Shown: in pieces, positions 34,769 to 43,452 of the stretch | Numbering within the stretch: position 1 is the stretch's first letter | How the letters are laid out: every line of letters begins with the position of its first letter | NCBI GenBank assembly: GCA_019638275.1 | Contig: JAHBUC010000001.1 | Coordinates: 62,001-126,000 of the forward strand | Length of the DNA: 64,000 nt | Direction of reading: 5' to 3' | From: Cyclobacteriaceae bacterium | GTDB taxonomy: Bacteria > Bacteroidota > Bacteroidia > Cytophagales > Cyclobacteriaceae | Made by a program: the position numbers and the translations under genes | Notes under the pieces: model-generated | The model's database searches: none | What the model was told of the DNA's origin: nothing | The model's input: the letters and a program-made list of their open reading frames with translations, nothing else

Positions 34769-35614
34769 ATGATTTTAATTGCAGACAGCGGAGCCTCCAA
34801 GACCGATTGGCGCATGCTCGGTCATAATGGAACCATTGAACAGGCTCAGTCAATCGGGTACAATCCATATTATCAGCCGATCGAACAATTCGACAAGGAG
34901 GTGCGTGAGGTGCTGGTTCCGCAGGTCAAGCATCCTGTAAAGAAAATTTTTTATTACGGTACGGGCTGCTCCTCCGATAAGAACCGTAAGATGATCCGCA
35001 CCGCGCTGGAGCGTTATTTTACCGAGGCACACATTGAAGTTTGGCACGATTTGCTGGCAGCGGCCCGGGCATTGTGTGGTGAAGACCCAGGCATCGCCTG
35101 TATTTTGGGCACCGGTTCGAACTCCTGTTATTACGATGGTGTTCGTATTGTGGAAAATGTAACTTCGCTGGGGTATGTACTGGGCGATGAAGGTTCGGGT
35201 GCGTGGATGGGAAAGAAGATTGTAGCGGATTATTTACGGAAAGATTTACCGGAAAAACTCTGGGATCATTTTAAAAAACGGTTTCCGATGGATCGGGATG
35301 AAATATTAAGCCGGGTGTATAGCGAAGAAATGCCCAGTCGGTTTTTGGGAAGTTTTTCTCATTTTATTTTTCAACATTTGAAAGAGCCTTATTGTTACAA
35401 GCTGGTGTATGATGGATTCAGCGAATTTATGGAGAAAAATGTGATGCGGTATGAACGGTACAATGAGTTAAAAGTGCATTTTGTCGGCTCCGTTGCGTTT
35501 TACTTCAGTGATATTTTACGACAAGTTGCCAACGATAAAGGCATTACATTGAAAAATATCCTTGAAAGCCCCATTGCAGGATTAACCCTCTACCACAATA
35601 AAGATATTGCATAA
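34769..35614 (+). CDS. BadF/BcrA-type amino-sugar kinase (GlcNAc/MurNAc kinase)
   Basis: A 281-residue ASKHA-fold kinase from the ATG at 34769 (a GTG two codons earlier is possible). Seen are the phosphate-1 motif ADSGASKTDW, FYYGTGCSSDKN, LGTGSNSCYYDG and LGDEGSGAWMGKKIV. The family includes N-acetylglucosamine kinase and MurK, which phosphorylates MurNAc and GlcNAc. The next gene, one base after the stop, is murQ, so MurNAc is a plausible substrate. This mirrors the MurK-MurQ recycling pairing described in some Bacteroidota and clostridia. Confidence 0.87.
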   Translation: MILIADSGASKTDWRMLGHNGTIEQAQSIGYNPYYQPIEQFDKEVREVLVPQVKHPVKKIFYYGTGCSSDKNRKMIRTALERYFTEAHIEVWHDLLAAARALCGEDPGIACILGTGSNSCYYDGVRIVENVTSLGYVLGDEGSGAWMGKKIVADYLRKDLPEKLWDHFKKRFPMDRDEILSRVYSEEMPSRFLGSFSHFIFQHLKEPYCYKLVYDGFSEFMEKNVMRYERYNELKVHFVGSVAFYFSDILRQVANDKGITLKNILESPIAGLTLYHNKDIA

Positions 35615-35615
35615 C

Positions 35616-36425
35616 ATGTCAACCACCGAATCAGCTTCAAACTACAATCACCTTGAGCAGATGAATACGCTTGATCTGTTGGTGAACATCAATCGTGAGG
35701 ATAGAGCGGTACCGGTGGCTATCGAAAAGGTAATTCCGCAAATTGAAAAGTTGGTGGACGTGATTGTAGAGAAGATGAGGGCCGGTGGGCGATTGTTTTA
35801 TATAGGTGCAGGTACCAGCGGAAGGCTGGGTATCTTGGATGCTAGTGAAATTCCACCAACCTACGGCATGCCGCATGGTAAAGTAATCGGGATCATTGCC
35901 GGAGGTGACCAGGCCATTCGCAAAGCAGTTGAACATGCTGAAGATAACCAGGATCAGGCATGGAAAGATTTGCAGCAGTTTGACATCTCCTCTGCAGATG
36001 TACTCATTGGTATTGCCGCGTCAGGCAAAACACCTTATGTAATTAGTGGTTTAAAAGATGCAAGGGCGCATGGTATAGTAACCGGTTGTATTACCTGTAA
36101 TGCCGGTACGGAATTGGCACACCATGCCGATCACCCGATTGAAGTTATTGTGGGGCCTGAGTTTGTAACCGGAAGTACCCGTATGAAAGCTGGCACAGCA
36201 CAAAAGCTAGTACTTAATATGATTTCAACTACCACAATGATCCGGCTAGGTCGCGTTAAAGGAAATAAAATGGTGGACATGCAACTCACCAACATTAAAC
36301 TGATTGATCGGGGGGTACGCATGATCATGGATGAATTGGGCGTAGATCAGCCAAAAGCTGAGGAGCTGTTGAAAGAATTTGGCAACGTGCGTAGGGTCAT
36401 TGATAGTTATACCGGACATGCATGA
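35616..36425 (+). CDS. murQ: N-acetylmuramic acid 6-phosphate etherase
   Basis: A 269-residue SIS-domain enzyme that cleaves the lactyl ether of MurNAc-6-phosphate to give GlcNAc-6-phosphate during cell-wall recycling. The hallmark GAGTSGRLGILDASEIPPTYG is at about residues 68-88 (shown in two overlapping parts in the protein), with IAASGKTPYVISGL and EFVTGSTRMKAGTAQKLVLN later. The start MSTTESASNYNHLEQMNTLD lies one base after the kinase stop. Its last eight bases overlap the next gene. Confidence 0.95.
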   Translation: MSTTESASNYNHLEQMNTLDLLVNINREDRAVPVAIEKVIPQIEKLVDVIVEKMRAGGRLFYIGAGTSGRLGILDASEIPPTYGMPHGKVIGIIAGGDQAIRKAVEHAEDNQDQAWKDLQQFDISSADVLIGIAASGKTPYVISGLKDARAHGIVTGCITCNAGTELAHHADHPIEVIVGPEFVTGSTRMKAGTAQKLVLNMISTTTMIRLGRVKGNKMVDMQLTNIKLIDRGVRMIMDELGVDQPKAEELLKEFGNVRRVIDSYTGHA

Positions 36426-37005
36426 CATCGAACCATTTTCAAATTGGTTAAAGTATTACAACTCGTCTGAAGATAATCGCTCTCCGTTTTTTGAGAAGGA
36501 ATACAACTTCGATCAATACTCCGATACGATTTATGGATACTACATTGATCCCGCCTGGGATTTTATGGGTTCGGAAACACTTTACATCAAAATTCTCTAC
36601 ACCGATTATCAAGCAGGTGTAACCATCATTGAATTTTTAGGCGAATGGAACGATGCCATCAACAATGACGTCATGCACCTGAAGCGTAACATCATTGATG
36701 AATTACTGGCGGCCGGAATTTCTAAATTTATTCTGATCGGTGAAAATATCATGAATTTTCATGGCTCCGATGATTCGTATTACGAAGAATGGTTTGATGA
36801 AGTAGAGGATACAGATGAAAGGGAATTGCCGGGCTGGATTGCTGCCATATCCTTCCCGGATTTTATTCAGGAAGAATTCCGGAAATTTCATATCGATCAG
36901 TACATAAACATGGGCGGTACATTGCAAATCGGCAACTGGCGAACAATGCACCCGAGAACGTTTGTTGATGTTGTTGAAACCTTAATTTCAAGGCGATTGA
37001 CATAA
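36418..37005 (+). CDS. Unknown protein embedded in the amino-sugar module
   Basis: A 195-residue soluble acidic protein. The ATG at 36418 overlaps the murQ stop by eight bases, so it is translationally coupled; a longer frame with a TTG start further inside murQ is unlikely. Conspicuous sequence: DPAWDFMGSETLYIKILYTD, a long strand-rich middle, ILIGENIMNFHGSDDSYYEEWFD-like acidic region (residues 112-130) and a C-terminal GTLQIGNWRTMHPRTFVDVV. No signal peptide, membrane helix or catalytic motif is evident. I do not recognise the family. Location suggests a role linked to amino-sugar recycling or its control. Confidence 0.7.
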   Translation: MHDIEPFSNWLKYYNSSEDNRSPFFEKEYNFDQYSDTIYGYYIDPAWDFMGSETLYIKILYTDYQAGVTIIEFLGEWNDAINNDVMHLKRNIIDELLAAGISKFILIGENIMNFHGSDDSYYEEWFDEVEDTDERELPGWIAAISFPDFIQEEFRKFHIDQYINMGGTLQIGNWRTMHPRTFVDVVETLISRRLT

Positions 37006-37084
37006 CCCTGAAAATTTTTACCGATCCACAAACAAGTTTTGAGCCAGGAGATGTTAACTTTCTCTTTCAATTAATCGCAGACCA

Positions 37085-38986
37085 ATGCACCAAACGGTTT
37101 CAGAGAAAATTCCAGTAAAAATTTTTAAATCATCGGAGGAAGCTTCTGTTTATGTTGCCAGGGAAATAGCCGCACTTATCCGGTTACGGCAGAAACAAAG
37201 CAAACCTTGTGTTCTAGGACTTGCTACAGGCTCATCGCCAACGCGCGTATACGCTGAGCTTGTCAGGTTACACCAGCGGGAGGGATTAAGTTTTAAAAAT
37301 GTTCATACGTTCAACCTGGACGAATATTATCCGATGGAACCGGATTCGCTGCAAAGCTATGTTCGGTTTATGAACGAGTACCTCTTCGACCACATCGACA
37401 TTCCGAAAAAGAATATTCACATTCCGGATGGCACAATCGCCAAAAACAAGATAGCCGATTTTTGTCGTTCATATGATAAGCTGATTGAGCAAGCCGGAGG
37501 AATTGACCTTCAGATTTTGGGTGTGGGCCGAACCGGGCATATTGGTTTTAATGAACCGGGCTCAAGCGAAAAATCAGGCACACGACTCATTACGCTTGAT
37601 CATGTGACCAGTATGGATGCAGCCAGTGATTTTTTCGGTGAAGAAAATGTTCCGCGGAATGCACTGACTATGGGTGTGGGTACTATTCTTAAATCCAGGC
37701 GCATTATCATGATGGCCTGGGGTGAAGGTAAGGCATCGGTTGTGCAGCGTGCTGTGGAAGGTCCGGTCTCCGATCAACTTCCGGCTTCGTTTCTGCAACT
37801 CCATTCCGATACGCAGGTTATATTGGATGAAGCTTCATCCGCAGAGCTTACCAAAATCAAAACACCCTGGTTGTTGGATTCACAACAAGCATGGACGCAA
37901 AAGAAAATTCGCAAAGCAGTGGTTTGGCTGTGCCAAAAACTAAATAAGCCAGTGCTTAAACTCACCAATGCAGATTACAATGAACATGGCATGGGTGATA
38001 TTGTAACGGAGTTCGGCTCGGCATATAAAGTGAATATCAAAGTATTCAATGAGCTTCAGCACACCATAACCGGTTGGCCGGGAGGAAAGCCCCGCGCGGA
38101 TGACTCCAACCGGCCGGAGCGGGCAAAACCTTTTCCCAAACGTGTTATTATTTTCTCGCCTCACCCCGATGATGATGTGATCTCCATGGGTGGAACATTT
38201 ATCAGGCTGGTTGATCAGGGGCATGATGTTCATGTAGCGTACCAGACCTCAGGTAACATTGCTGTGTTTGATGATGATGTTGTTCGCTTTGCCGATTTTG
38301 TCAACGACTTCAGTGACCAGTTTGGTTTAACGAAATCAAAAAGTGAACAGCTTTACAAAAAAGTGCGTGCATCGTTAAGCAAAAAACGTCCCGGACAAGT
38401 AGATAGCCCTGAGGTGATGTTAATTAAAGCATTGATCAGGCGTGGTGAAGCGAAAGCCGCATGCCGGTACGTGGGCATTCCTGAAACCAATATTCATTTT
38501 TTGGATATGCCGTTTTATGAAACCGGTTTGGTGAAAAAGAAACCTTTGAGTGATAAAGACATTGCCATCATCTCCAACCTTATAGAAAAAGTTAAACCAC
38601 ACCAGCTTTATGCGGCCGGTGATCTTTCCGATCCGCATGGAACGCACCGCGTATGTTTGTCCGCTATTTTTCAGGCCATCGATCGGTTAAAGAAAAAAGC
38701 CTGGATGAAGAATTGTTATGTGTGGCTTTACCGTGGTGCGTGGCAAGAGTGGGATCTTGACCAGATTGAAATGGCGGTGCCGCTTAGTCCGGAAGAGTTA
38801 CTGCGAAAACGCAGGGCAATCTTCAAACATCAATCGCAAAAAGACAGCGCCTTGTTTCCAGGAACAGATGCCCGCGAGTTTTGGGTTAGAGCGGAAGAAC
38901 GGAACAGAGCAACCGCCAGAACGTACGATCAGCTTGGGTTGGCAGAGTATGAAGCCATTGAAGCTTTTGTACGCTACACGTTTTGA
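37085..38986 (+). CDS. nagB: Glucosamine-6-phosphate deaminase fused to PIG-L/LmbE deacetylase-like domain
   Basis: A 633-residue fusion. Residues 1 to about 270 are NagB-like: LGLATGSSPTRVYAELVRLH, FNLDEYYPM (D79) and GVGRTGHIGFNEPGS (147-160). In E. coli NagB the last motif reads GVGNDGHIAFNEP; here the Asp of the His ring-opening relay is Thr150. Residues about 350-633 are PIG-L/LmbE-like: SPHPDDDVISMGG (358-370, zinc ligands) and DLSDPHGTHRVCLSAI. The second domain may deacetylate GlcNAc-type sugars, supplying the first. The fusion is known in Bacteroidota. It closes the murQ module after a 79-base gap. Confidence 0.88.
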   Translation: MHQTVSEKIPVKIFKSSEEASVYVAREIAALIRLRQKQSKPCVLGLATGSSPTRVYAELVRLHQREGLSFKNVHTFNLDEYYPMEPDSLQSYVRFMNEYLFDHIDIPKKNIHIPDGTIAKNKIADFCRSYDKLIEQAGGIDLQILGVGRTGHIGFNEPGSSEKSGTRLITLDHVTSMDAASDFFGEENVPRNALTMGVGTILKSRRIIMMAWGEGKASVVQRAVEGPVSDQLPASFLQLHSDTQVILDEASSAELTKIKTPWLLDSQQAWTQKKIRKAVVWLCQKLNKPVLKLTNADYNEHGMGDIVTEFGSAYKVNIKVFNELQHTITGWPGGKPRADDSNRPERAKPFPKRVIIFSPHPDDDVISMGGTFIRLVDQGHDVHVAYQTSGNIAVFDDDVVRFADFVNDFSDQFGLTKSKSEQLYKKVRASLSKKRPGQVDSPEVMLIKALIRRGEAKAACRYVGIPETNIHFLDMPFYETGLVKKKPLSDKDIAIISNLIEKVKPHQLYAAGDLSDPHGTHRVCLSAIFQAIDRLKKKAWMKNCYVWLYRGAWQEWDLDQIEMAVPLSPEELLRKRRAIFKHQSQKDSALFPGTDAREFWVRAEERNRATARTYDQLGLAEYEAIEAFVRYTF

Positions 38987-39616
38987 TCAGATCAATTCAA
39001 AGCTTAGCTGCACGTTATTTACCAACGCTTCAGCCGGCACCAGGTATTGACGTTTCGATTTTACTTCCGCACAGAGAAAACGCGTGCGCCTCAGCTTTCC
39101 TTTTTTGAACGTGCGCCCATTCAGTTGAAAAATACTTCCTTCTGCAAGTGAGGAAAGTACAATGTGTGCGTGTGCGTTGTGATCGAATTCCCGAAAGGCT
39201 TTGGTGAGCTCAACATCAGCAAAGGTGCTGGCCATGGGTTGTTGCATGTGCCTGTTAAGCAGATGAAAAATTCTCTCAGGAAAAATTTCTGCAGTTAACA
39301 CAGGCTTCAGCAGTTGGGCAAATGTTTGCTGCCAGTACTTTCCATGTGGTTCAACGCGGTTGCCGACTTGTTGAAAAACATAATGATGGGCAACCTCGTG
39401 GATATAGGTCACTAAAAACAAATATGGGTTCAGGTCATCGTTTACGGTAATGCGTACCGGTTCTCCGGGTTTACAGGTAAAGTCACCAATTTTGGTTTGT
39501 CTGCTTTTGGTTATGTGCAGCCGAAAGGGTTTTTCCTTCCAAAGCGAAAGGCAGTAGCCAATGGATTTTTCCGGAACGTGGCTATTGAGAATGGATAGAA
39601 CCTGGTTTTCGTTCAT
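38987..39616 (-). CDS. SprT-like zinc metallopeptidase-fold protein
   Basis: A 209-residue protein with YIHEVAHHYVFQQ (HExxH) near residue 70, followed by VEPHGKYWQQTFAQLLKP, whose His can be the third ligand, as in SprT/Spartan-like domains. The N-terminus includes KSRQTKIGDFTCKPGEPVR, a typical strand region before the helix. Such proteins cut or bind DNA-associated proteins, but bacterial members are mostly uncharacterised. It ends flush against the convergent NagB-fusion gene, with no spacer. Confidence 0.75.
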   Translation of the reverse strand: MNENQVLSILNSHVPEKSIGYCLSLWKEKPFRLHITKSRQTKIGDFTCKPGEPVRITVNDDLNPYLFLVTYIHEVAHHYVFQQVGNRVEPHGKYWQQTFAQLLKPVLTAEIFPERIFHLLNRHMQQPMASTFADVELTKAFREFDHNAHAHIVLSSLAEGSIFQLNGRTFKKGKLRRTRFLCAEVKSKRQYLVPAEALVNNVQLSFELI

Positions 39617-39640
39617 TGAGCTTTACGGGCTGAAAATAAA

Positions 39641-39667
39641 AAAGGCTTTAGATTTTCTAAAGCCTTT
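39641..39667 (-). terminator. Terminator after the small acidic lipoprotein gene
   Basis: AAAGGCTTTAGA (39641-39652) and TCTAAAGCCTTT (39656-39667) form a perfect 12-bp stem with loop TTT. Read on the minus strand it runs into a T-rich tail, TTTTTATTTTC. It follows the lipoprotein stop by about 22 bases. Confidence 0.85.
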
Positions 39668-39689
39668 TCAATTGCGGTTTTAATGCAGC

Positions 39690-39884
39690 TTATTCAGCAG
39701 CACCTTCTTCAGAAGCTTCTTCTTGAACTTCAGTAGAGTCAGAAGCAGGAGCTTCTTCTTCAACTGCAGGAGCAGCTTCTTCAGTAGCAGGTTCAGTTGC
39801 AGCTTCTTCAGCCTTCTGGCCGCCACAAGCTACAAATGCAAATGCGAAACCGCATACAGCTAACAATGCGATCAATTTTTTCAT
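39690..39884 (-). CDS. Small acidic lipoprotein
   Basis: A 64-residue product: lipoprotein signal MKKLIALLAVCGFAFAFVAC with acylated Cys20, then a low-complexity tail of Glu, Ala, Pro, Thr and Ser (EEAATEPATEEAAPAVEEE). It has its own promoter-like box (39915-39922) and a strong terminator, so it forms a short monocistronic unit that could be highly expressed. No domain is recognisable; it may be a structural or charge-bearing outer-membrane lipoprotein. Similar tiny acidic lipoproteins are common in Cytophagales-type genomes. Confidence 0.75.
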   Translation of the reverse strand: MKKLIALLAVCGFAFAFVACGGQKAEEAATEPATEEAAPAVEEEAPASDSTEVQEEASEEGAAE

Positions 39885-39914
39885 AGTTTACAGGTTTTAT
39901 TGTTAAAAACTCCG

Positions 39915-39922
39915 CAAATATA
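39915..39922 (-). promoter_or_regulatory. -7 box of the acidic lipoprotein gene
   Basis: The minus strand reads TATATTTG, an exact TAnnTTTG, about 30 bases before the ATG. The -33 region (TTATC around 20 bases upstream) is weak. Confidence 0.5.
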
Positions 39923-39959
39923 CAACGATCTGATTTCTAATGATAAGCGGGTAAGTTTT

Positions 39960-41267
39960 TTATTTTTTCTTGAATATTAACCGAATAGGTACACCTTCAA
40001 AATCAAAGTGCTCGCGGATTTTATTTTCTAAATAACGTTCGTAAGCCGGTTGGATGTACTGTGGCAGGTTACAGAAGAATGCAATCGATGGAAATCGTGC
40101 ATTTACTTGGGTAATGTACTTTATTTGGATGAATTTACCTTTTATGGCGGCTGGTGGATACCTTTCAATTTCTGGCAATAGTATGTCGTTGAGCTGTGAT
40201 GTAGGAATTTTCTTGGTTTTGTTCTCAAATACCTGAACAGCCTTCTCAACCACCTGAAAAATGCGCTGCTTGTTCAAAGCTGAGGCAAAAATGATAGGAA
40301 TGTAGTCGATCGGGGCCAGTTTTTCCAGAATTTCCTTTTTGAAGGCATCGGCAGTTTTAGAGTCCTTTTCTACCAAATCCCACTTGTTCACCATAATCAC
40401 AATGCCCTTCCCCTGCCTGTCGGCCAGACTTATGATGTTTACATCCTGCGATTCGATCTTCCGCTCGGCATCCAGCACTACAATACACACATCGCTTTCT
40501 TCCAGGGCACGAAGCGATCGGAGTACGGAATAGAACTCCACATCTTCCCGAACCTTACTTTTCTTGCGGATACCTGCCGTATCAATCAGGATAAAGTTTT
40601 TACCATACATTTTATAATGACTGTGTATGGCATCGCGAGTGGTACCGGCTTCATCCGTTACAATGCTGCGCTCCGTTCCTAACAAGGCATTCAATAACGA
40701 TGATTTGCCAACGTTTGGTCGACCAAGAATGGAAATTTTTGGAATGCCTGCGTTTGGATCTTCAACGCCTTCACTCGGAAACACTTTTACCAATTCGTCA
40801 AGCAGTTCACCGGTTCCACTTCCGTTTTCAGCAGAAATAGGAAAAACTTCTCCCATACTCAGCTCATAAAATTCCATGGCATGGGCGGTTTTTTCAGGTG
40901 TATCAGCTTTGTTGGCAGCAATGAACACCGGCTTTTTAGAGGCACGGATAACATTGGCAAAGTCCTTATCAAAACCGGTAAGGCCGTCTTTACAATCCAC
41001 TACGAAAATTACAGCCGAAGCCTCATCAATGGCCATGGCTACCTGTTTCCGTATTTCTGTTTCAAACTTATCCTCCGATCCGGTAACGTAACCACCGGTA
41101 TCAATTACCGTAAAGTAATGACCCACCCACTCGGCATACCCATAATGACGATCGCGCGTAACGCCCGATATGTCATCCATAATGGCCTGACGCTTCTCAA
41201 TCAACCGGTTGAATAAGGTTGACTTGCCTACGTTCGGTCTTCCTACTATTGCTACAATGTTTGCCAT
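39960..41267 (-). CDS. der: Ribosome-assembly GTPase Der
   Basis: A 435-residue tandem GTPase for 50S maturation. First G domain: GRPNVGKSTLFNRL (9-22), DTGGYV, ANKADT. Second: LGRPNVGKSSLLNALLG (about 182), DTAGIRKKSKV, MVNKWDLV. The C-terminal KH-like domain ends FEGVPIRLIFKKK. All expected motifs are intact. It follows era in the same direction, separated by 62 bases that carry imperfect copies of a GTCTATT/GACTAT word. Confidence 0.97.
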   Translation of the reverse strand: MANIVAIVGRPNVGKSTLFNRLIEKRQAIMDDISGVTRDRHYGYAEWVGHYFTVIDTGGYVTGSEDKFETEIRKQVAMAIDEASAVIFVVDCKDGLTGFDKDFANVIRASKKPVFIAANKADTPEKTAHAMEFYELSMGEVFPISAENGSGTGELLDELVKVFPSEGVEDPNAGIPKISILGRPNVGKSSLLNALLGTERSIVTDEAGTTRDAIHSHYKMYGKNFILIDTAGIRKKSKVREDVEFYSVLRSLRALEESDVCIVVLDAERKIESQDVNIISLADRQGKGIVIMVNKWDLVEKDSKTADAFKKEILEKLAPIDYIPIIFASALNKQRIFQVVEKAVQVFENKTKKIPTSQLNDILLPEIERYPPAAIKGKFIQIKYITQVNARFPSIAFFCNLPQYIQPAYERYLENKIREHFDFEGVPIRLIFKKK

Positions 41268-41329
41268 TTTTCTTGCTTATTAGTCGATAGTCTATTAGAG
41301 TTTAACAGCCATCGTCTATTGACCATTGA

Positions 41330-42220
41330 CTATCTATCCAGGTATCCAAACCTCCTTAATTTATCTTTTTGTTTTCTCCAGTTGTCGGCCACTTTCACAT
41401 GGGTTTCCAAAAATACCTTTTTATTAAAAAAGGCTTCCATGGTTTGGCGCGATTCCATTCCCAGTTTTTTCAGCATGCTTCCGCCTTTGCCGATGATAAT
41501 TCCTTTTTGTGAATCACGTTCAACATAAATCTCAGCGCGCATCCGGATGATGTCGTCTGTTTCGGAAAATTCGGTTATGGAAACTTCCGTGCTGTACGGA
41601 ACCTCCTGTTCCAGGTTCATAAAAATTTTTTCCCGGATGATTTCACCGGCAAAGAAGCGCTCCGTTTTATCCGAAAGCTCATCCTGCGGAAAATAGGGTG
41701 GATGCTCCGGCATGGTTTGGATAATCGCCTCCATCAATTGCCCGATGTTTTCACCGGTAGTTGCCGAAACCGGAAGGATACCTGCAAGATTGGGTAAGTG
41801 TTCTTTCCAGTAGGTGGATTTATCCAACACCTGCGAGCCCTTAGCCAAATCAATTTTATTCATGATCAGCAGCACGGGCGTTTGTATGGTTTTAAACCGA
41901 TCGAATAGTTCCGGTTCAAATTTGTCTTCAAGGGCAACGACCAGCAAAATCAAATCGGCATCTTCCAATGAAACTTTTACATAGTTCATCATCGCCTCAT
42001 GCAAGGCATACTTGGGTTCCAGAATACCGGGCGTGTCAGAATACACGATCTGGTAATTTTCGCCATTCAATATTCCCATTATCCGGTGGCGGGTGGTTTG
42101 CGCTTTGGGGGTGGTAATGGAGAGCTGCTCACCCACCAGCTTGTTCATCAGGGTGGATTTGCCCACATTGGGTTTACCCACAATGCTTACAAAACCGGAT
42201 TTGAATGACTTGGATGACAT
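41330..42220 (-). CDS. era: GTPase Era
   Basis: A 296-residue GTPase that binds 16S rRNA. The start MSSKSFKSGFVSIVGKPNVG (ATG at 42218-42220) is chosen; a longer open frame upstream reads through a tRNA gene and is not real. G1 is GKPNVGKS (15-22), G3 DTPGIL, G4 MNKIDLA, and the KH domain has the GxxG-like IIGKGGSMLKKLG. Its start is 48 bases after the initiator tRNA and directly after that tRNA's terminator. Confidence 0.97.
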   Translation of the reverse strand: MSSKSFKSGFVSIVGKPNVGKSTLMNKLVGEQLSITTPKAQTTRHRIMGILNGENYQIVYSDTPGILEPKYALHEAMMNYVKVSLEDADLILLVVALEDKFEPELFDRFKTIQTPVLLIMNKIDLAKGSQVLDKSTYWKEHLPNLAGILPVSATTGENIGQLMEAIIQTMPEHPPYFPQDELSDKTERFFAGEIIREKIFMNLEQEVPYSTEVSITEFSETDDIIRMRAEIYVERDSQKGIIIGKGGSMLKKLGMESRQTMEAFFNKKVFLETHVKVADNWRKQKDKLRRFGYLDR

Positions 42221-42232
42221 GTTTCTGTAAAT

Positions 42233-42262
42233 AAAAAACCCCTGGCGATAAGGCCGGGGGTT
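42233..42262 (-). terminator. Terminator of the initiator tRNA gene
   Basis: On the minus strand AACCCC / GGGGTT pair, followed inward by one mismatch and GGC/GCC, with loop CTTATC; the hairpin is followed by six T. It separates the tRNA from era. Confidence 0.7.
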
Positions 42263-42267
42263 CTGAG

Positions 42268-42340
<73 letters not shown>

Positions 42341-42350
42341 ATTTGAGCCA

Positions 42351-42382
42351 CAAAAATAGAACCCTCACGGGTAATAACCAAA
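42351..42382 (-). promoter_or_regulatory. Promoter of the initiator tRNA
   Basis: On the minus strand, TTTG (42379-42382), 20 bases, then TATTTTTG (42351-42358), ten bases before the mature tRNA 5-prime end. This matches the Bacteroidota promoter consensus. Confidence 0.7.
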
Positions 42383-42444
42383 TTCAAGTCAAATCCGGTT
42401 GAACGCGCAATTGATTTCGTAATTTTCAACATTATATTTTGAGT

Positions 42445-43452
42445 ATGGAAGATTTGGGCAAATCAATACCGGTTACTGAAGCAATTGTCGATAGTGAGCA
42501 AGGTGCCGGCACTGCAGGAAATGCAAATTGCCTGAACTGTGGCACGCCCCTTACCGGTAAGTTTTGCTCGCAATGCGGGCAGAAGGATTTGCCACGCAGG
42601 CAGGCGGTTAGCGATCTTTCATTGAACTTCATCAGTTCCTTCTTCAGTTTTGAATCGAAGTTTTTCAAAACGTTTGGCAGTTTGCTGCTCAAGCCGGGCA
42701 TTCTCATTCGCGAATACAACGAGGGTAAGCGTGAGCGGTACTACCATCCGGCCCGCATGTACGTGTTTCTTAGCTTCATCTTCTTTTTGATTTTTGCCTA
42801 TATCCCCGATGAAGAGAAGGTGAATTTAACGGACAATGGACGAGAGATGACGCGTGAAGAGAAGCGTGCTTTTCTCGACTCCTTGAATACAACCGATAAG
42901 TGGAATCCCGTTTCTGGAGAGAGCTTTGATCCGAATACCCTAGCCGAATACGACTCTGTTGAAAACGCAAAACCTGTTGAGAAAAGAGATGGCAGCGTGG
43001 AGCGTTATTTCAAAAAGAAATTTATAACCCTGAAACAACAACGGGGTTGGGATGAAAAAACAATCTGGAAAAGTTTTGGAGAGAGTCTGCAGGCGAACAT
43101 CCCAAAAATGATTTTCTTTTTGCTGCCCATCTTCGCCTTGATTTTAAAGCTGTTGTATGTCCGCAGGGATTTTTATTATTCCGAGCATTTGGTGTTCACC
43201 GTGTTCTTTTACGATTTTCTTTTTCTGGCGGGTATTTTTGGTTTGTTATTTTCTCTGGTGAGTTGGCTTGAATGGATCAATTTTTTTATTTTTCTATATG
43301 TCAACTTTTATTTGTACAAAGCTATGCGCAGGGTGTATGGCCAATCCCGATTCAAAACCATTCTGAAATTCTTTTCCGTAATCTGGATATTTTTCTTTTG
43401 CATCACATTCGCATTCGTGATTAATGCGTTGGTAACGTTAATATTGCTGTAA
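42445..43452 (+). CDS. DUF3667 zinc-ribbon membrane protein
   Basis: A 335-residue protein. The N-terminus has a four-Cys zinc ribbon, CLNCGTPLTGKFCSQCGQK (about residues 28-46), then a cytoplasmic part with KTFGSLLLKPGILIREYNEG and RYYHPARMYVFLSFIFFLIF, and four to five membrane helices. This is the DUF3667 plan. ATG at 42445 is used; a TTG two codons earlier is possible. The stop overlaps the rarA start (TAATG). Confidence 0.82.
   Translation: MEDLGKSIPVTEAIVDSEQGAGTAGNANCLNCGTPLTGKFCSQCGQKDLPRRQAVSDLSLNFISSFFSFESKFFKTFGSLLLKPGILIREYNEGKRERYYHPARMYVFLSFIFFLIFAYIPDEEKVNLTDNGREMTREEKRAFLDSLNTTDKWNPVSGESFDPNTLAEYDSVENAKPVEKRDGSVERYFKKKFITLKQQRGWDEKTIWKSFGESLQANIPKMIFFLLPIFALILKLLYVRRDFYYSEHLVFTVFFYDFLFLAGIFGLLFSLVSWLEWINFFIFLYVNFYLYKAMRRVYGQSRFKTILKFFSVIWIFFFCITFAFVINALVTLILL

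Noticed and set aside
41268..41329. Imperfect GTCTATT / GACTAT words between der and era
   Set aside because: Too short and degenerate to be called a repeat element or an operator.
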